Shown: one piece after another, positions 51,906 through 60,185 of the stretch
How the letters are laid out: each line of letters starts with the position of its first letter
How positions within the stretch are numbered: position 1 is the first letter of the stretch
Assembly (NCBI RefSeq): GCF_023555055.1
Contig: NZ_JAMJPL010000001.1
Coordinates: forward strand, 1,426,001-1,490,000
DNA length: 64,000 bases
DNA from: Marinobacter sp. ATCH36
Lineage (GTDB): Bacteria > Pseudomonadota > Gammaproteobacteria > Pseudomonadales > Oleiphilaceae
Direction: 5' to 3'
The notes under the pieces: generated by a model
What the model was told of the DNA's origin: nothing
Databases searched by the model: none
The model's input: only the letters and a program-made list of their open reading frames with translations
Translations under genes and position numbers: made by a program

Positions 51906-52346
51906 TCAGTTGTGACGACCTTGCAGCTGCCCTACATAGGCTGTGATAAAGGCGGCTTCCTGAAAGGCCTTCAAACCTGTATCGGCAAAAGCAATTGGCA
52001 GCGGGTTGGATGCCAGGGTGGACTTAATCAGTGCCGGGGGCAGCATGGTCACCGTCAACTCCGTGCCGGTGATCAGTTGAATGGCCGCTTCCATTTTAAA
52101 GCTGATGGCACCACCGGCAAATTTGCCTTTTGGCATCCGCTCTTTGATCGCGACACTGGTGATCCCGCGTTCGGCCATTAACTCCGAAAAGGCCGCCTGG
52201 AAACGCTTCAGATCTTCACGGCTGTGGTTTTTCGGCAGTGACAGTTTGCGCACCTTGCACTCCGGCAGGTTGAATTGCCCCCTGTCCATATTCAGCAAAC
52301 ACACCACCGCATCACTGCCAGTCAGCTCAACCCCGCAAACAATCAT
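51906..52346 (-). CDS. DUF3010-family protein
   Basis: 146 residues from ATG 52346 (MIVCGVELTGSDAVVCLLN). Blocks KLSLPKNHSREDLKRFQAAF, RMPKGKFAGGAISFKMEAAIQL and NPLPIAFADTGLKAFQEAAFITAYVG match the DUF3010 family of unknown function. Its 5' leader and 3' end are duplicated around the SEC-C gene at 57881-58225. Confidence 0.85.
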   Translation of the reverse strand: MIVCGVELTGSDAVVCLLNMDRGQFNLPECKVRKLSLPKNHSREDLKRFQAAFSELMAERGITSVAIKERMPKGKFAGGAISFKMEAAIQLITGTELTVTMLPPALIKSTLASNPLPIAFADTGLKAFQEAAFITAYVGQLQGRHN

Positions 52347-52427
52347 AACCATTGTCCTCTTTGTCCCGGTCGCCGGGAGGAATCTTTTAACACGCTTGCG
52401 GAAACGGTGATATAGGCAGATATCATT

Positions 52428-52515
52428 GTTACAAAACTCATAAGGTGCAGAATGAAAGACTGATTTCTCTTTCACATCTGACTGATTGAGAAAGGCAAAA
52501 CAAGGATGTTCGCAT
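52428..52515 (+). repeat. Copy of the NERD leader without its gene
   Basis: ~80% identical to 31859-31946; the NERD ATG position is ATA and is followed at once by a BIME. Confidence 0.75.
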
Positions 52516-52522
52516 AACTCTG

Positions 52523-52602
52523 TGGGGTCAGACCCCAGTGCATTTGGTGCGCAAAACGACGCTGTCTGACCCCAAGAAAACCGGGACAGATCTATTTTTA
52601 AT
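52523..52602. repeat. BIME plus GGGACAG tail
   Basis: TGGGGTCAGACCCCA, spacer, CTGTCTGACCCCA, then AGAAAACCGGGACAGATC; shows that palindromes and tail belong to one composite element. Confidence 0.85.
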
Positions 52603-52627
52603 AACAATCAGAGCGACAGGCCCTATT

Positions 52628-52843
52628 ATGCATGTGGATAAAGCAAAAAAGCGTATTGCTAAGCAGGTTAAGAAGGGCTTTCATGGCAATCCGTTAATTT
52701 CGCTGAAGTACTTTGGTAAAGAGCACTTTGGTAAAACGCCGGATTCAGCCACCCAGGTCGTTGTTTCATTTACCGAGGGAAAGGGCGCGGATGCCAAAAC
52801 GGTGATCGAGATCGACGGCATTTCCACGCTCAATGAAAACTGA
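52628..52843 (+). CDS. Hypothetical protein, internally deleted paralogue of 59048-59353
   Basis: 71 residues (MHVDKAKKRIAKQVKKGFHG ... IEIDGISTLNEN). Nearly identical to the 101-residue protein at 59048 but lacks 30 residues between GKGAD and AKTVIEID; the join is in frame at GCGGAT, shared by both edges. Function unknown. Confidence 0.75.
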   Translation: MHVDKAKKRIAKQVKKGFHGNPLISLKYFGKEHFGKTPDSATQVVVSFTEGKGADAKTVIEIDGISTLNEN

Positions 52844-53187
52844 CGTTTTAGCGCCATGACGGCTAGTATTTCTATCCAGAAAAAACGCGCTATTTAATAG
52901 CAAGTTTATGCCCATGCTACCTGTTTTTACGTATTGTTTTCGTCAGTTTCTACAAAATGAGGAGTGTCAACTTTGCTTGCAAGTAATATTTTGCAATTAG
53001 ATGTGATAAGGCCCTGTTTTTAATAGTTAATGTAATTTAACGAACAATCTCTATAAATTAGTATGAATGCCCTATTTTTAACTGTTTTAATATAGTTCGA
53101 TTGTGGTCTGATGCTTAAATTAAACAAAAATTCTATATCATTCCTAGTTTATAGATGTATGTTTAAATTAAACACAGAGGATTTGTT
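52844..53187. other. AT-rich intergenic region
   Basis: No gene seen. Two direct copies of TTAAATTAAAC (~53115-53125 and ~53163-53173) lie before the next gene and may be a regulator site. Confidence 0.4.
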
Positions 53188-53484
53188 ATGAATACTTACA
53201 CTATTTTTAGAGAGGTCGATTCGCTAATTTCTGTTGTTGAAGCCATGGAGCGTGACCTCTCCACTAGCACTTTCGACACGATGAAAATCGTTGCAGACGA
53301 AGTGCCGTATTTTCGCTTGGAGCGGGTTCAGAGCTGGGTAGAGAGCAAAAGCGATTCGTTCTTTCAGTTTGTTCGCACCATCAACAGAAAAGCAGAGAAG
53401 GTTTCTGGAAGCTATGTTGAATTCATCAAGCCTGCTTCTCGTGGGTCCTACATGCCCGTTGGTATCGACGTTGATGATGTCTGA
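53188..53484 (+). CDS. Hypothetical protein
   Basis: 98 residues, predicted helical N-terminal part (FREVDSLISVVEAMERDLS), no signal or motif. AGAGG ribosome-binding site. AT-rich promoter region unlike the neighbours, suggesting recent acquisition. Confidence 0.55.
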   Translation: MNTYTIFREVDSLISVVEAMERDLSTSTFDTMKIVADEVPYFRLERVQSWVESKSDSFFQFVRTINRKAEKVSGSYVEFIKPASRGSYMPVGIDVDDV

Positions 53485-53526
53485 TTTGAAATAACAGGGT
53501 CAGGTCTTGTACCTTGTCGTCGAGTG

Positions 53527-54984
53527 CTAGCGCCCGGGCTCCAGTTCAGCGCCAATCCTTAACACCGCCTCGAGCAATCCATCCACCTGGTCCGGCTCGG
53601 CGCGTGCTCCGATGTAGCAGGGGCGCAGCGCCAGTTTCCCCTGCACCCGGGTTGTACTCGGCATATAAATGTTCTCCCGCACCAGGCGGCGGTGCAGGCG
53701 CTGGTTGAACCGATCAAGGTCGGCGATCTTGGGCGAGGTATAGCGGAAACAGCAGATCGAAAGGGTGGGCTCGGCCAACATCTCCAGGTTGGGGTGCTCA
53801 TGGACCAGGAGCGCCAGGCGGCGGGCCATCGCGTTGTGGCGTTTAACCCGCTGACGCAACCCCGCCACCCCGATCTCCCGAATCAGCGCCCACACCACTA
53901 CGCCCCGGCTCGGGGAACTGAGTTCGGCGCCGAAGTCAAAATAGGGAATGCCGAGATCATCGAGCGAATGCTCGACTTGCGCAGCTACCTGGTTCTGCTC
54001 GACAGAGCCTTCCAGGTAGTCGGCGGGTTCCTGGGTGAATGCCCGGTAGAGCAGCTGGCGGTCGCGCACAAAGGTAGCCGCCACGCCGACTGCCGCTCCC
54101 AGCCACTTGTGCGGATCGACGATGACCGAATCGGCCAGGTCCAGCCCTTTGAACTGCGGTTTGACTTCCTCATCCAGAATGCCGGGCAGGCCATAGGCTC
54201 CATCGACATGGAACCAGATTCCGTTTTCCTGTGCGATCTCCCCCAAGGCCTGGAGCGGGTCGATAGCGCCGGTATTGGTCGAGCCCGCATTGGCGACGAT
54301 GGCCATGGGGAGAATACCGGCGGCCTTGTCCTCGGCCAGCGTTTTTGCCAGAGAGTCAACCCGCATGCGCCCCCCGGCGTCACACTTGATCAGCCGCACC
54401 GCGCTTCGCCCAACCCCCAAAACCCCGGCTGAGCGCTGAATCGTGTGGTGGCATTCCGCGCTGGCGTAGATACCCACTGCGCGATTGACGCCGGAGGATG
54501 CCGGGTCATGGTTAATCTTTTCGAAGGCGGACTGGCGCGCCCCACCCAGGGCAATCAGGTTCGCCACCGATCCTCCGCTGCTGTAGACCCCGAGCATCGG
54601 CCCGAGCCCGAACATCTGGGCCAGCCACTGCAGGGAGAGCTCTTCGAGAAAGTTGAACGCGGTGTGCATGTAGCGTTGTGGTGAGGCAACATTGGCCGCT
54701 GTCGCGGCCAGGATGGCGGCGCTGGTGGCGCCGGTGGTGATAAAGGAACTGAACCCCGGGCGCGGGACCGGCGAGCCGTTTGGGATGACCTGCTCAATGA
54801 GGTCCCGCGTCACCTGTTCGATGCCGACTCCCAGTTCGGGGAGCGGAATGTCGAGGAACTGGCGCCAGCGCTGACCCGGATGCATGGCGTCGGGATGTTC
54901 AAAGGTCAGATAGCTGTCCAGTCCCGCTCCAACTTGTTCCAGCAGACGCTGCAGATTTCCGGTTTCGGCCAGTTCGGTTGACAT
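53527..54984 (-). CDS. PLP-dependent group II decarboxylase
   Basis: 485 residues from ATG 54984 (GGAGGT upstream). Fold-type I decarboxylase with the pyridoxal lysine in VDPHKWLG (K293), HVDGAYG (D261) and stacking His in AECHH (179/180). Such enzymes decarboxylate aspartate, glutamate or aromatic amino acids; substrate not clear. Confidence 0.9.
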   Translation of the reverse strand: MSTELAETGNLQRLLEQVGAGLDSYLTFEHPDAMHPGQRWRQFLDIPLPELGVGIEQVTRDLIEQVIPNGSPVPRPGFSSFITTGATSAAILAATAANVASPQRYMHTAFNFLEELSLQWLAQMFGLGPMLGVYSSGGSVANLIALGGARQSAFEKINHDPASSGVNRAVGIYASAECHHTIQRSAGVLGVGRSAVRLIKCDAGGRMRVDSLAKTLAEDKAAGILPMAIVANAGSTNTGAIDPLQALGEIAQENGIWFHVDGAYGLPGILDEEVKPQFKGLDLADSVIVDPHKWLGAAVGVAATFVRDRQLLYRAFTQEPADYLEGSVEQNQVAAQVEHSLDDLGIPYFDFGAELSSPSRGVVVWALIREIGVAGLRQRVKRHNAMARRLALLVHEHPNLEMLAEPTLSICCFRYTSPKIADLDRFNQRLHRRLVRENIYMPSTTRVQGKLALRPCYIGARAEPDQVDGLLEAVLRIGAELEPGR

Positions 54985-54996
54985 ATCGACCTCCAC

Positions 54997-55274
54997 ATCA
55001 TCTCGGTTAACGCTACAGGATGAGGGTTTCTACTGCTGCTGCGACGCCTGGCGAAGGAACCTTTCAACGATAGTCCTGTTCTGCAAGGAAACCAAGTCAC
55101 CGGCTGGTACAATTATTCAGAGGTTGGGGTCAGACCCCAAGAAAACCAGGACAGATCTATTTTCTGTTTTCGGTTCCATAATCGCAGAATGCGACGTAGA
55201 GTTGCCGCTCAGGATCAGAAAGTGTCAGCCGCTTTAAAACCGCTCGTGGAAACGGGGTAGAACCCGAGGTAATC
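54997..55274. other. Gap with REP palindrome and a possible gene end
   Basis: Contains the palindrome and tail at 55125-55166. On the minus strand a frame reading FPRAVLKRLTLSDPERQLYVAFCDYG runs into the repeat and stops there (~55157-55260); possibly a remnant, family unknown. Confidence 0.25.
55125..55166. repeat. REP-like palindrome plus GGGACAG tail
   Basis: TGGGGTCAGACCCCA, then AGAAAACCAGGACAGATC and TATTTTC. Confidence 0.85.
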
Positions 55275-56069
55275 TTGGTAAATAAGCTTTTTTTGAAAGG
55301 ATTTGCGGAGCTGTTGTGCATCGCGTTCCTGATTGTGTTCCTTGCTTTTCCCAGTGTATCGAGGGGAAGCAGCAAACTGACATTCGCGTTCAGCGAAGCA
55401 TCACCGCCTTACAGTTCCTCGTCTGGCGAAAGGGCTGTCGGGCTGTTTCCGGATTTGGTGCAGTTGGTGTTCAGTTTTATCCCCGACTACACCACGGAAA
55501 ATGTGGTGTTGCCCTGGTCGAGAGCGCAGTACAACGTCAGACTTGGCCTCAACGATGGCCTTCTCACCTATCCGTCGAAGGAGCGACGGGGCTACGCCAT
55601 CTTTTCAGCGATGCCGCTCTTCACGCGGGATTTCGGCCACCTGGTTTACTCGGCTGACAACCCCAACATAGACCTGATCGAATCGGCTACTAGCTTGACT
55701 GACTTGTCCAGTCTGACGGTGATCGGCGAGAAGGGCTCCAAATGGGAAGAGGACAACATCCCCGACTATCTGGAACGTGTACCGGGCCAGCACATGAGCG
55801 CGATGATGCATCTTCTTATGCTTCGGGAGGCCGGAGATTTTATGGTGCAGCCCGCTGAAGATGCCCGATTCAGCGCTCGAAAACTTGGTTATTCGAAGAA
55901 ACTGAAAGTTCGCAAGGTCGATTTCATCCCGAATTCCCAGATCCCTTTTCACATTGGTGTTTCGCGGAAGCTTCCGTCCGCTGCGGAGGTGATCAATCAG
56001 GTTGATGCGGTCATGCAGAGTCCCGAATTCCAGTCACAACTGAAAACTCTGATCGAAAGCTATCGATAA
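55275..56069 (+). CDS. Periplasmic solute-binding protein, family 3-like
   Basis: 264 residues from TTG 55275 (GAGGTAA upstream), signal peptide (LLCIAFLIVFLAFPSVSRG). ABC-type amino-acid binding fold: FAFSEASPPYSSSSGERAVGLFPDLVQLV at the start and SRKLPSAAEVINQVDAVMQS at the end. No transporter genes nearby, so it may be a stand-alone sensor. Confidence 0.78.
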   Translation: MVNKLFLKGFAELLCIAFLIVFLAFPSVSRGSSKLTFAFSEASPPYSSSSGERAVGLFPDLVQLVFSFIPDYTTENVVLPWSRAQYNVRLGLNDGLLTYPSKERRGYAIFSAMPLFTRDFGHLVYSADNPNIDLIESATSLTDLSSLTVIGEKGSKWEEDNIPDYLERVPGQHMSAMMHLLMLREAGDFMVQPAEDARFSARKLGYSKKLKVRKVDFIPNSQIPFHIGVSRKLPSAAEVINQVDAVMQSPEFQSQLKTLIESYR

Positions 56070-56075
56070 CGCGGC

Positions 56076-56107
56076 TAAAATCCGGGACAGATTCATTAAT
56101 CGACCGG
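56076..56107. repeat. GGGACAG-type repeat (TTCATTAAT variant)
   Basis: CCGGGACAGATTCATTAATC; the same variant recurs at 59358-59390. Confidence 0.7.
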
Positions 56108-56130
56108 GCTTATGGTTTATATAGAACATT

Positions 56131-56394
56131 ATGCACAGTCGTTTTGACCCGGAGCCCGAAGTGATTAAGCCCAGTTGTTACAGCTGTCGGAAAAAGTTTG
56201 AGCCATCTGAGCTGAGGCTTTCTTACTCGAAGAACTACTGCGAGCGCTGCGGCGTTGGGTTGTTTGGTGAGGATTACTTCAGCTTCGCCAGAAAGCCCGC
56301 CCCAACTACCCAGAAGAACCTGGCTGTCCATCTTGCAGTGCTTCTTTTCGGGGTTGCTTGCTTGTTGTTATGGCTTTCGACAGGCAGGTCGTGA
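56131..56394 (+). CDS. Small protein with zinc finger and membrane segment
   Basis: 87 residues; CYSCRKKFEPSELRLSYSKNYCERCG gives two CxxC pairs, then one membrane segment (LAVHLAVLLFGVACLLLWL). The 5' part is copied at ~59384-59416. Confidence 0.65.
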   Translation: MHSRFDPEPEVIKPSCYSCRKKFEPSELRLSYSKNYCERCGVGLFGEDYFSFARKPAPTTQKNLAVHLAVLLFGVACLLLWLSTGRS

Positions 56395-56584
56395 CGGCTC
56401 GAGCCTGCCAAAAACGAGATGTCTTGCCCGTGAGCGTTTTGTGACCTTTCCTTTACAGACTTTTTACCGGGCCGTGACGGCCTTGTGAGGTCACCAGTGC
56501 ACTCTGCATTCTGACGCCGCCGGCATGTTATCCATGGGCTCAGCGACGTCGAACATTGAATGTTTCCGACAAGGAGAATGCATA

Positions 56585-56893
56585 ATGAAAGCCCTGACAA
56601 CTACACTGCTTGTTGTTGGCACCACCTTGATCATGATGGCTCCGGCCCATGCGGACGAAATGGATAAGGACGGCATGGGTGCGGAAAAGAAGATGATGCA
56701 TGACGACATGAAAGACGATGGCATGAACAAGGACACAATGCAGACCGACTCCATGCATGACGATATGAAAAATGAAGGCATGATGGATGATGGCATGCAC
56801 GAGGAAATGAAGGATGGCATGAAGAAGGGAAACATGGACAAGGAGACCATGGAAAAGGACATGATGTCCGACGAGGAAAAAGGGCCAATGTAA
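56585..56893 (+). CDS. Pentapeptide MXKDX-repeat exported protein
   Basis: 102 residues from ATG 56585 (AAGGAGA upstream). Signal peptide to AHA (~23), then ~80 residues made almost only of Met, Asp, Lys, Glu and Gly in a degenerate M-x-K-D-x pattern (MHDDMKDDGMNKDTMQTDSM). Met-rich periplasmic sequences suggest copper or silver binding; the true role of this family is not known. Confidence 0.82.
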   Translation: MKALTTTLLVVGTTLIMMAPAHADEMDKDGMGAEKKMMHDDMKDDGMNKDTMQTDSMHDDMKNEGMMDDGMHEEMKDGMKKGNMDKETMEKDMMSDEEKGPM

Positions 56894-57006
56894 TGGCCGG
56901 CCGGTTGTCACCGGCTGATCAGGCCGGTGATGATCGGCCAGTAGCTGCCGCCGAACGGTATTCGATGGCCTCGGTTTGGATAATCATGCGCCACCTCGGG
57001 AGCGGT

Positions 57007-57258
57007 TCAGATGAATGTCCAGGCCAATACCCTTGTAATCTTGTTTCCCTGCTTCATCTCGATTTCCCGAATATCAACTGCACCGAGCTTACGAATCAAT
57101 TTCTTTGCAGGCTTAACATTGTCGGCTTTTGAAATCAGGCTGTTGAACCAGCGACATTTATCGAGCAGCTTGATGCTGGGCTGTTCATGCCCAGGCCCGG
57201 TCCCAAGCCCAAATAGATCCGCCACGTAATGAATATAGTCGGCTCTGCCCGGGGTTGG
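57007..57258 (-). pseudogene. rlmF: rlmF (23S rRNA m6A1618 methyltransferase), internally deleted
   Basis: Reads PPTPGRADYIHYVADLF (family: PGRADYIHHLADLL) and then, without the methyltransferase core, RWFNSLISKADNVKPAKKLIRKLGAVDIREIEMKQG ... LAWTF, the RlmF C-terminus. About 170 residues, including the catalytic NPPF region, are missing. The 5' edge abuts a GGGACAG repeat (57259). Confidence 0.88.
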
Positions 57259-57284
57259 AGGAAAACCGTGACAGATTTATTTCC
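57259..57284. repeat. GGGACAG-type repeat
   Basis: GGAAAACCGTGACAGATTT, joined directly to the rlmF relic. Confidence 0.7.
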
Positions 57285-57331
57285 GTGCATAAGAAATAGC
57301 GCACAGCTGAAATCACCCATAAGGATTTTTC

Positions 57332-57770
57332 ATGCCCTACGATTTATCGGATACCTTGGAAGTCGGCATCTCAGCAACGGCGTTGTTTGATCTTAGCGAA
57401 GCAGATTCCGTATTTCGCGGTAAGTTCGAGTCCAATTGGCTCAAGCCTGGCACGGGCTTTTATCTTGTGAAGGCGCTTCTTTCCCTGAACGACGGACCTT
57501 ACGCAACGCTGCTTCGGAAGTTGTCGCGTTTGCAGGATCGGCTTCCTCACAAGGTCGACTTTTCACCCGTTCGCGTGGCCATCATCACCGCAAGAAATAG
57601 CCCGGCTGAGATTCGGGTCATCAAGACCCTGCGCCATTGGGGGGGTGTATGTGGATGAGATCTTCTTCGATGATCAGGATGTGCATCTGGAGCCTGCAGC
57701 CAGATATACGCCTGCAGGGAAGGTGCCTAATAGGTCCGGGTCGCCGCTCAAGGGTTCTGAGAAAAACTAG
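57332..57770 (+). pseudogene. 5'-nucleotidase (NT5-like), internally deleted and frameshifted
   Basis: Starts MPYDLSDTLEVGISATALFDLSEAD and LKPGTGFYLVKALLSLN, then jumps to a late part (DGPYATLLRKLSRLQD ... PVRVAIITARNSPAEIRVIKTLRHWGG). A G-run at ~57640-57647 shifts the frame; VYVDEIFFDDQDVHLEPAARY follows in the other frame to TAG 57770, with a second deletion at the FF junction. The central HAD-like part is absent. Confidence 0.85.
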
Positions 57771-57777
57771 AAAACCG

Positions 57778-57803
57778 AGAAAGCCGGTACAAATCTATTT
57801 TCT
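57778..57803. repeat. GGGACAG-type repeat, diverged
   Basis: GAAAGCCGGTACAAATCTAT then TTTC. Confidence 0.6.
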
Positions 57804-57824
57804 GAGTACACACTTTCAGGTGCA

Positions 57825-57886
57825 ACGACCGTGCGGATGCCCTACATAGGCGGCGCTAAAGGCCGCTTCCTGAAAGGCCTTCAGCC
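57825..57886 (-). pseudogene. DUF3010 3' fragment
   Basis: Matches the last ~20 codons of the DUF3010 gene at 51906 (GLKAFQEAAF..AYVG). It begins exactly at the stop codon of the SEC-C gene (TGAAGGCC). Confidence 0.8.
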
Positions 57887-58225
57887 ACAGCACTTCTTGA
57901 ATTTGATACCACTACCACAGTTGCAGACGTCGTTGCGGGCGGGCGATTTTACCGTGGTTACTGTCCCCCCTTTATCTAGCAGAACGGTGAGCTCATTGAT
58001 GGATTCAACGGCGCCCTCGCGGTTATCAACTGAAATATTCGCGTGCAGTTTCGCCCTGGCCACCTGTGCCTCAACCTCCTGCTTGCGCGCTTCACTGGTA
58101 ACTACCAGCGTCAGCGGATACTTCCTGCTGCCACTCTTCTGGCTGGCGTTGGTCTGAAAGCCGCCGTAAGCGGTGTGATGCTGGCGTGCGTCCTGCCGAC
58201 CCTTGAAGAAAAATTTATCTGACAT
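57881..58225 (-). CDS. SWIM/SEC-C metal-binding protein (PBPRA1643 family)
   Basis: 114 residues: MSDKFFFKGRQDARQHHTAYGGF, KYPLTLVVTSEARKQEVEA and the C-terminal zinc motif RNDVCNCGSGIKFKKCCG. Its upstream leader (58254-58311) is nearly the same as that of DUF3010 (52366-52425), and the DUF3010 3' end follows it. Confidence 0.85.
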   Translation of the reverse strand: MSDKFFFKGRQDARQHHTAYGGFQTNASQKSGSRKYPLTLVVTSEARKQEVEAQVARAKLHANISVDNREGAVESINELTVLLDKGGTVTTVKSPARNDVCNCGSGIKFKKCCG

Positions 58226-58253
58226 GCTGATATCCTGATGGGGAGAGTGCCCA

Positions 58254-58311
58254 GGCTACTGCCGGAGGAATCTTTTAGCATGCTTGCGGAAACGGTGATA
58301 TAGGCAGATAT
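58254..58311 (-). repeat. Leader shared with the DUF3010 gene
   Basis: ~90% identical to 52366-52425; probably the common promoter/leader of an ancestral operon. Contains ATATAGGCAGATAT-type AT-rich sequence. Confidence 0.75.
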
Positions 58312-58426
58312 AACTTTCTGAACCGGCCTGGGCAACAGGAAACAGCAGAGATGTGTTCGCGTCGATCAGATTCCATTGAATAGATCAGTCTCAGTTTCGG
58401 ATGAACTCGCTAACAGGAACACCTTA

Positions 58427-58837
58427 ATGACATCGTCCAGTGAAAATGTTCGGAGCCCCTGGATCAGGTTTCTCGCGCATCTGTTCGTGATCCTCGTGGC
58501 CTGGACCATCTTTATCAAATACCTGTTCCCGATCGGCTTTGCGCTGGCCAGCAATGAGGGCTGGGCAACCTATATATACTGGGACCTGTGGCCGGTTGCA
58601 CACCTCTGGCTGGCCTGGACGTTATTGGCGAGGCCATGGTATGCGCGCCTGCTGGCCATTGGCATGTCTGTGGTTGAGATCCTGATCATCACCACTCTGT
58701 TCATTTGGTTCCTGGCGGAGCCGGAGTGGTCAATCTGGCGCACGAACTGGTTTGTGAATAAGGTGTTTGTTCTGACAGCGTTTGCTCTGGTGTTGAGTAC
58801 GGCACTGTTCCGGCCTGAAACCCTGAAGGCGCGCTAG
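58427..58837 (+). CDS. Hypothetical membrane protein
   Basis: 136 residues from ATG 58427 (AGGAACACC upstream), four membrane segments, many Trp (PWIRFLAHLFVILVAWTIFIKYLFP; WDLWPVAHLWLAWTLLARPW). No family recognised. Confidence 0.68.
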   Translation: MTSSSENVRSPWIRFLAHLFVILVAWTIFIKYLFPIGFALASNEGWATYIYWDLWPVAHLWLAWTLLARPWYARLLAIGMSVVEILIITTLFIWFLAEPEWSIWRTNWFVNKVFVLTAFALVLSTALFRPETLKAR

Positions 58838-58918
58838 AGCTCTCTGGGAAATTCCCAAAAGCAGCAGCCTTTAATGCGCTAACACTGAGATGCTTACCGG
58901 AGTGGGTGTCGAACGACA

Positions 58919-58960
58919 TGGGGTATGACCCCAAGATAACCGGGACAAGTCTATTTTTAG
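58919..58960. repeat. REP-like palindrome plus tail
   Basis: TGGGGTATGACCCCA followed by AGATAACCGGGACAAGTC. Confidence 0.8.
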
Positions 58961-59047
58961 AAGGATTTAACGGGATAGAATTGGCGAATGGTATTTACTG
59001 GGTGCTCGTATGACACCCAAATAACACGCACAGCGACAGGCCCTATT

Positions 59048-59353
59048 ATGCATGTGGATAAAGCAAAGAAGCGTATTGCAAAGCAGGTTAAGAAGGGCTT
59101 TCATGGCTATCCGTTAGTTTCGCTGGAGTACTTTGGTAAAGAGCACTTTGGTAAAACGCCGGATTCAGCCACCCAGGTCGTTGTTTCATTTACCGAGGAA
59201 GAGGGCGCGGATCCCCAGAAGCAAACGTTTGTGAGTGGCGGTGATGCCCGGGAAGATGAAACGATTCAATCCACCCTCCTGAAAATTATTGAGCGGGCGG
59301 ATGCCAAAACGGTGATCGAGATTGACGGCATTTCCACTCTCAATGAAAACTGA
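59048..59353 (+). CDS. Hypothetical protein (full-length paralogue of 52628-52843)
   Basis: 101 residues, N-terminal Lys-rich (MHVDKAKKRIAKQVKKGFHG), C-terminal VIEIDGISTLNEN. Identical upstream bases (CAGCGACAGGCCCTATT) at both copies fix the start. Contains FVSGGDAREDETIQSTLLKIIER, absent from the other copy. Confidence 0.72.
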   Translation: MHVDKAKKRIAKQVKKGFHGYPLVSLEYFGKEHFGKTPDSATQVVVSFTEEEGADPQKQTFVSGGDAREDETIQSTLLKIIERADAKTVIEIDGISTLNEN

Positions 59354-59357
59354 CGCT

Positions 59358-59416
59358 CCGAAACCGGGACAGATTCATTAATTGACCCGGAGCCCGAAGT
59401 GATTAAGCCTAAGTGA
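59358..59416 (+). repeat. GGGACAG tail joined to a fragment of the 56131 gene
   Basis: CCGGGACAGATTCATTAA runs straight into GACCCGGAGCCCGAAG, the start of the gene at 56131. Compared with 56076-56172 about 45 bases are missing, with a shared GACC at the join. Confidence 0.75.
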
Positions 59417-59463
59417 ACAGAACAGCGGTAATTAATAGCAAGAGCCTGCACCTCGTCGCCGAC

Positions 59464-59531
59464 CACCACTCCACGCGGCCGCATTGGGGGAGGGTGTATA
59501 GCAGGGTTTGAAGTGGGGTTGAGGCAACCAT
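59464..59531 (-). pseudogene. MOSC gene 5' fragment
   Basis: From ATG 59531: STPLQTLLYTLPQCGRVEW, the MOSC N-terminus, 7 bases after the YigZ stop. Confidence 0.8.
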
Positions 59532-59538
59532 GGGCGCC

Positions 59539-60141
59539 TCATGTGAGTGTCAAACCCAGCTTATGGGCATCGCAGAAAGACTCGAACTCTGCCATCAGGT
59601 CTTCCGGCACCAACACCAGGGCATGAACGGAAGCGCCATACTCCACCGACTCTACCGATGCACCATGGACCTCGCACCAGTGGCGCAAGGGTTGCTCGTC
59701 CTTGAAGGACAGACTGACATGCGCATCGATCATTGGCTGCTGAACCACACGTTCAACTGCAGATAGCACACTCTCTGTCGCCCCGGCATAAGCCCTCACC
59801 AATCCCCCGGCGCCGAGCTTGATACCGCCAAAGTAGCGGATGACCATCACCAGTACATCACCCATATCCTTGTGTTGAATGACGTTCAGAATCGGCTTGC
59901 CAGCGGTTCCGGAAGGCTCGCCATCATCATTCATGGCTGCCTCGGTAGCAGAACCGGGGCGGCCAATCTGGAAGGCCCAGCAGATATGGCCGGCGTCTGG
60001 GTGATCGCTGTGAGCCTGTTTTAGCCAGTCTTTTACTTCGTCCCGGGAGTTCACGGGCGCGACCCTGGCGATAAACCGGCTTTTCCGCACTTCCGTTTCG
60101 CGCTCAAGGTATCCGGCAGGGACCGGGTAATCTTTATTCAT
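59539..60141 (-). CDS. yigZ: YigZ/IMPACT-family protein
   Basis: 200 residues with RKSRFIARVAPVNSRDEV, DAGHICWAFQIG, DDGEPSGTAGKPIL and RYFGGIKLGAGGLVRAY, the complete UPF0029/IMPACT signature. Cytoplasmic, possibly linked to ribosomes/translation control; role unproven. Confidence 0.93.
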   Translation of the reverse strand: MNKDYPVPAGYLERETEVRKSRFIARVAPVNSRDEVKDWLKQAHSDHPDAGHICWAFQIGRPGSATEAAMNDDGEPSGTAGKPILNVIQHKDMGDVLVMVIRYFGGIKLGAGGLVRAYAGATESVLSAVERVVQQPMIDAHVSLSFKDEQPLRHWCEVHGASVESVEYGASVHALVLVPEDLMAEFESFCDAHKLGLTLT

Positions 60142-60185
60142 GAAACTCTCCGACTGCAGGGGCCACGCTTCCCCATGGCGGCCTC

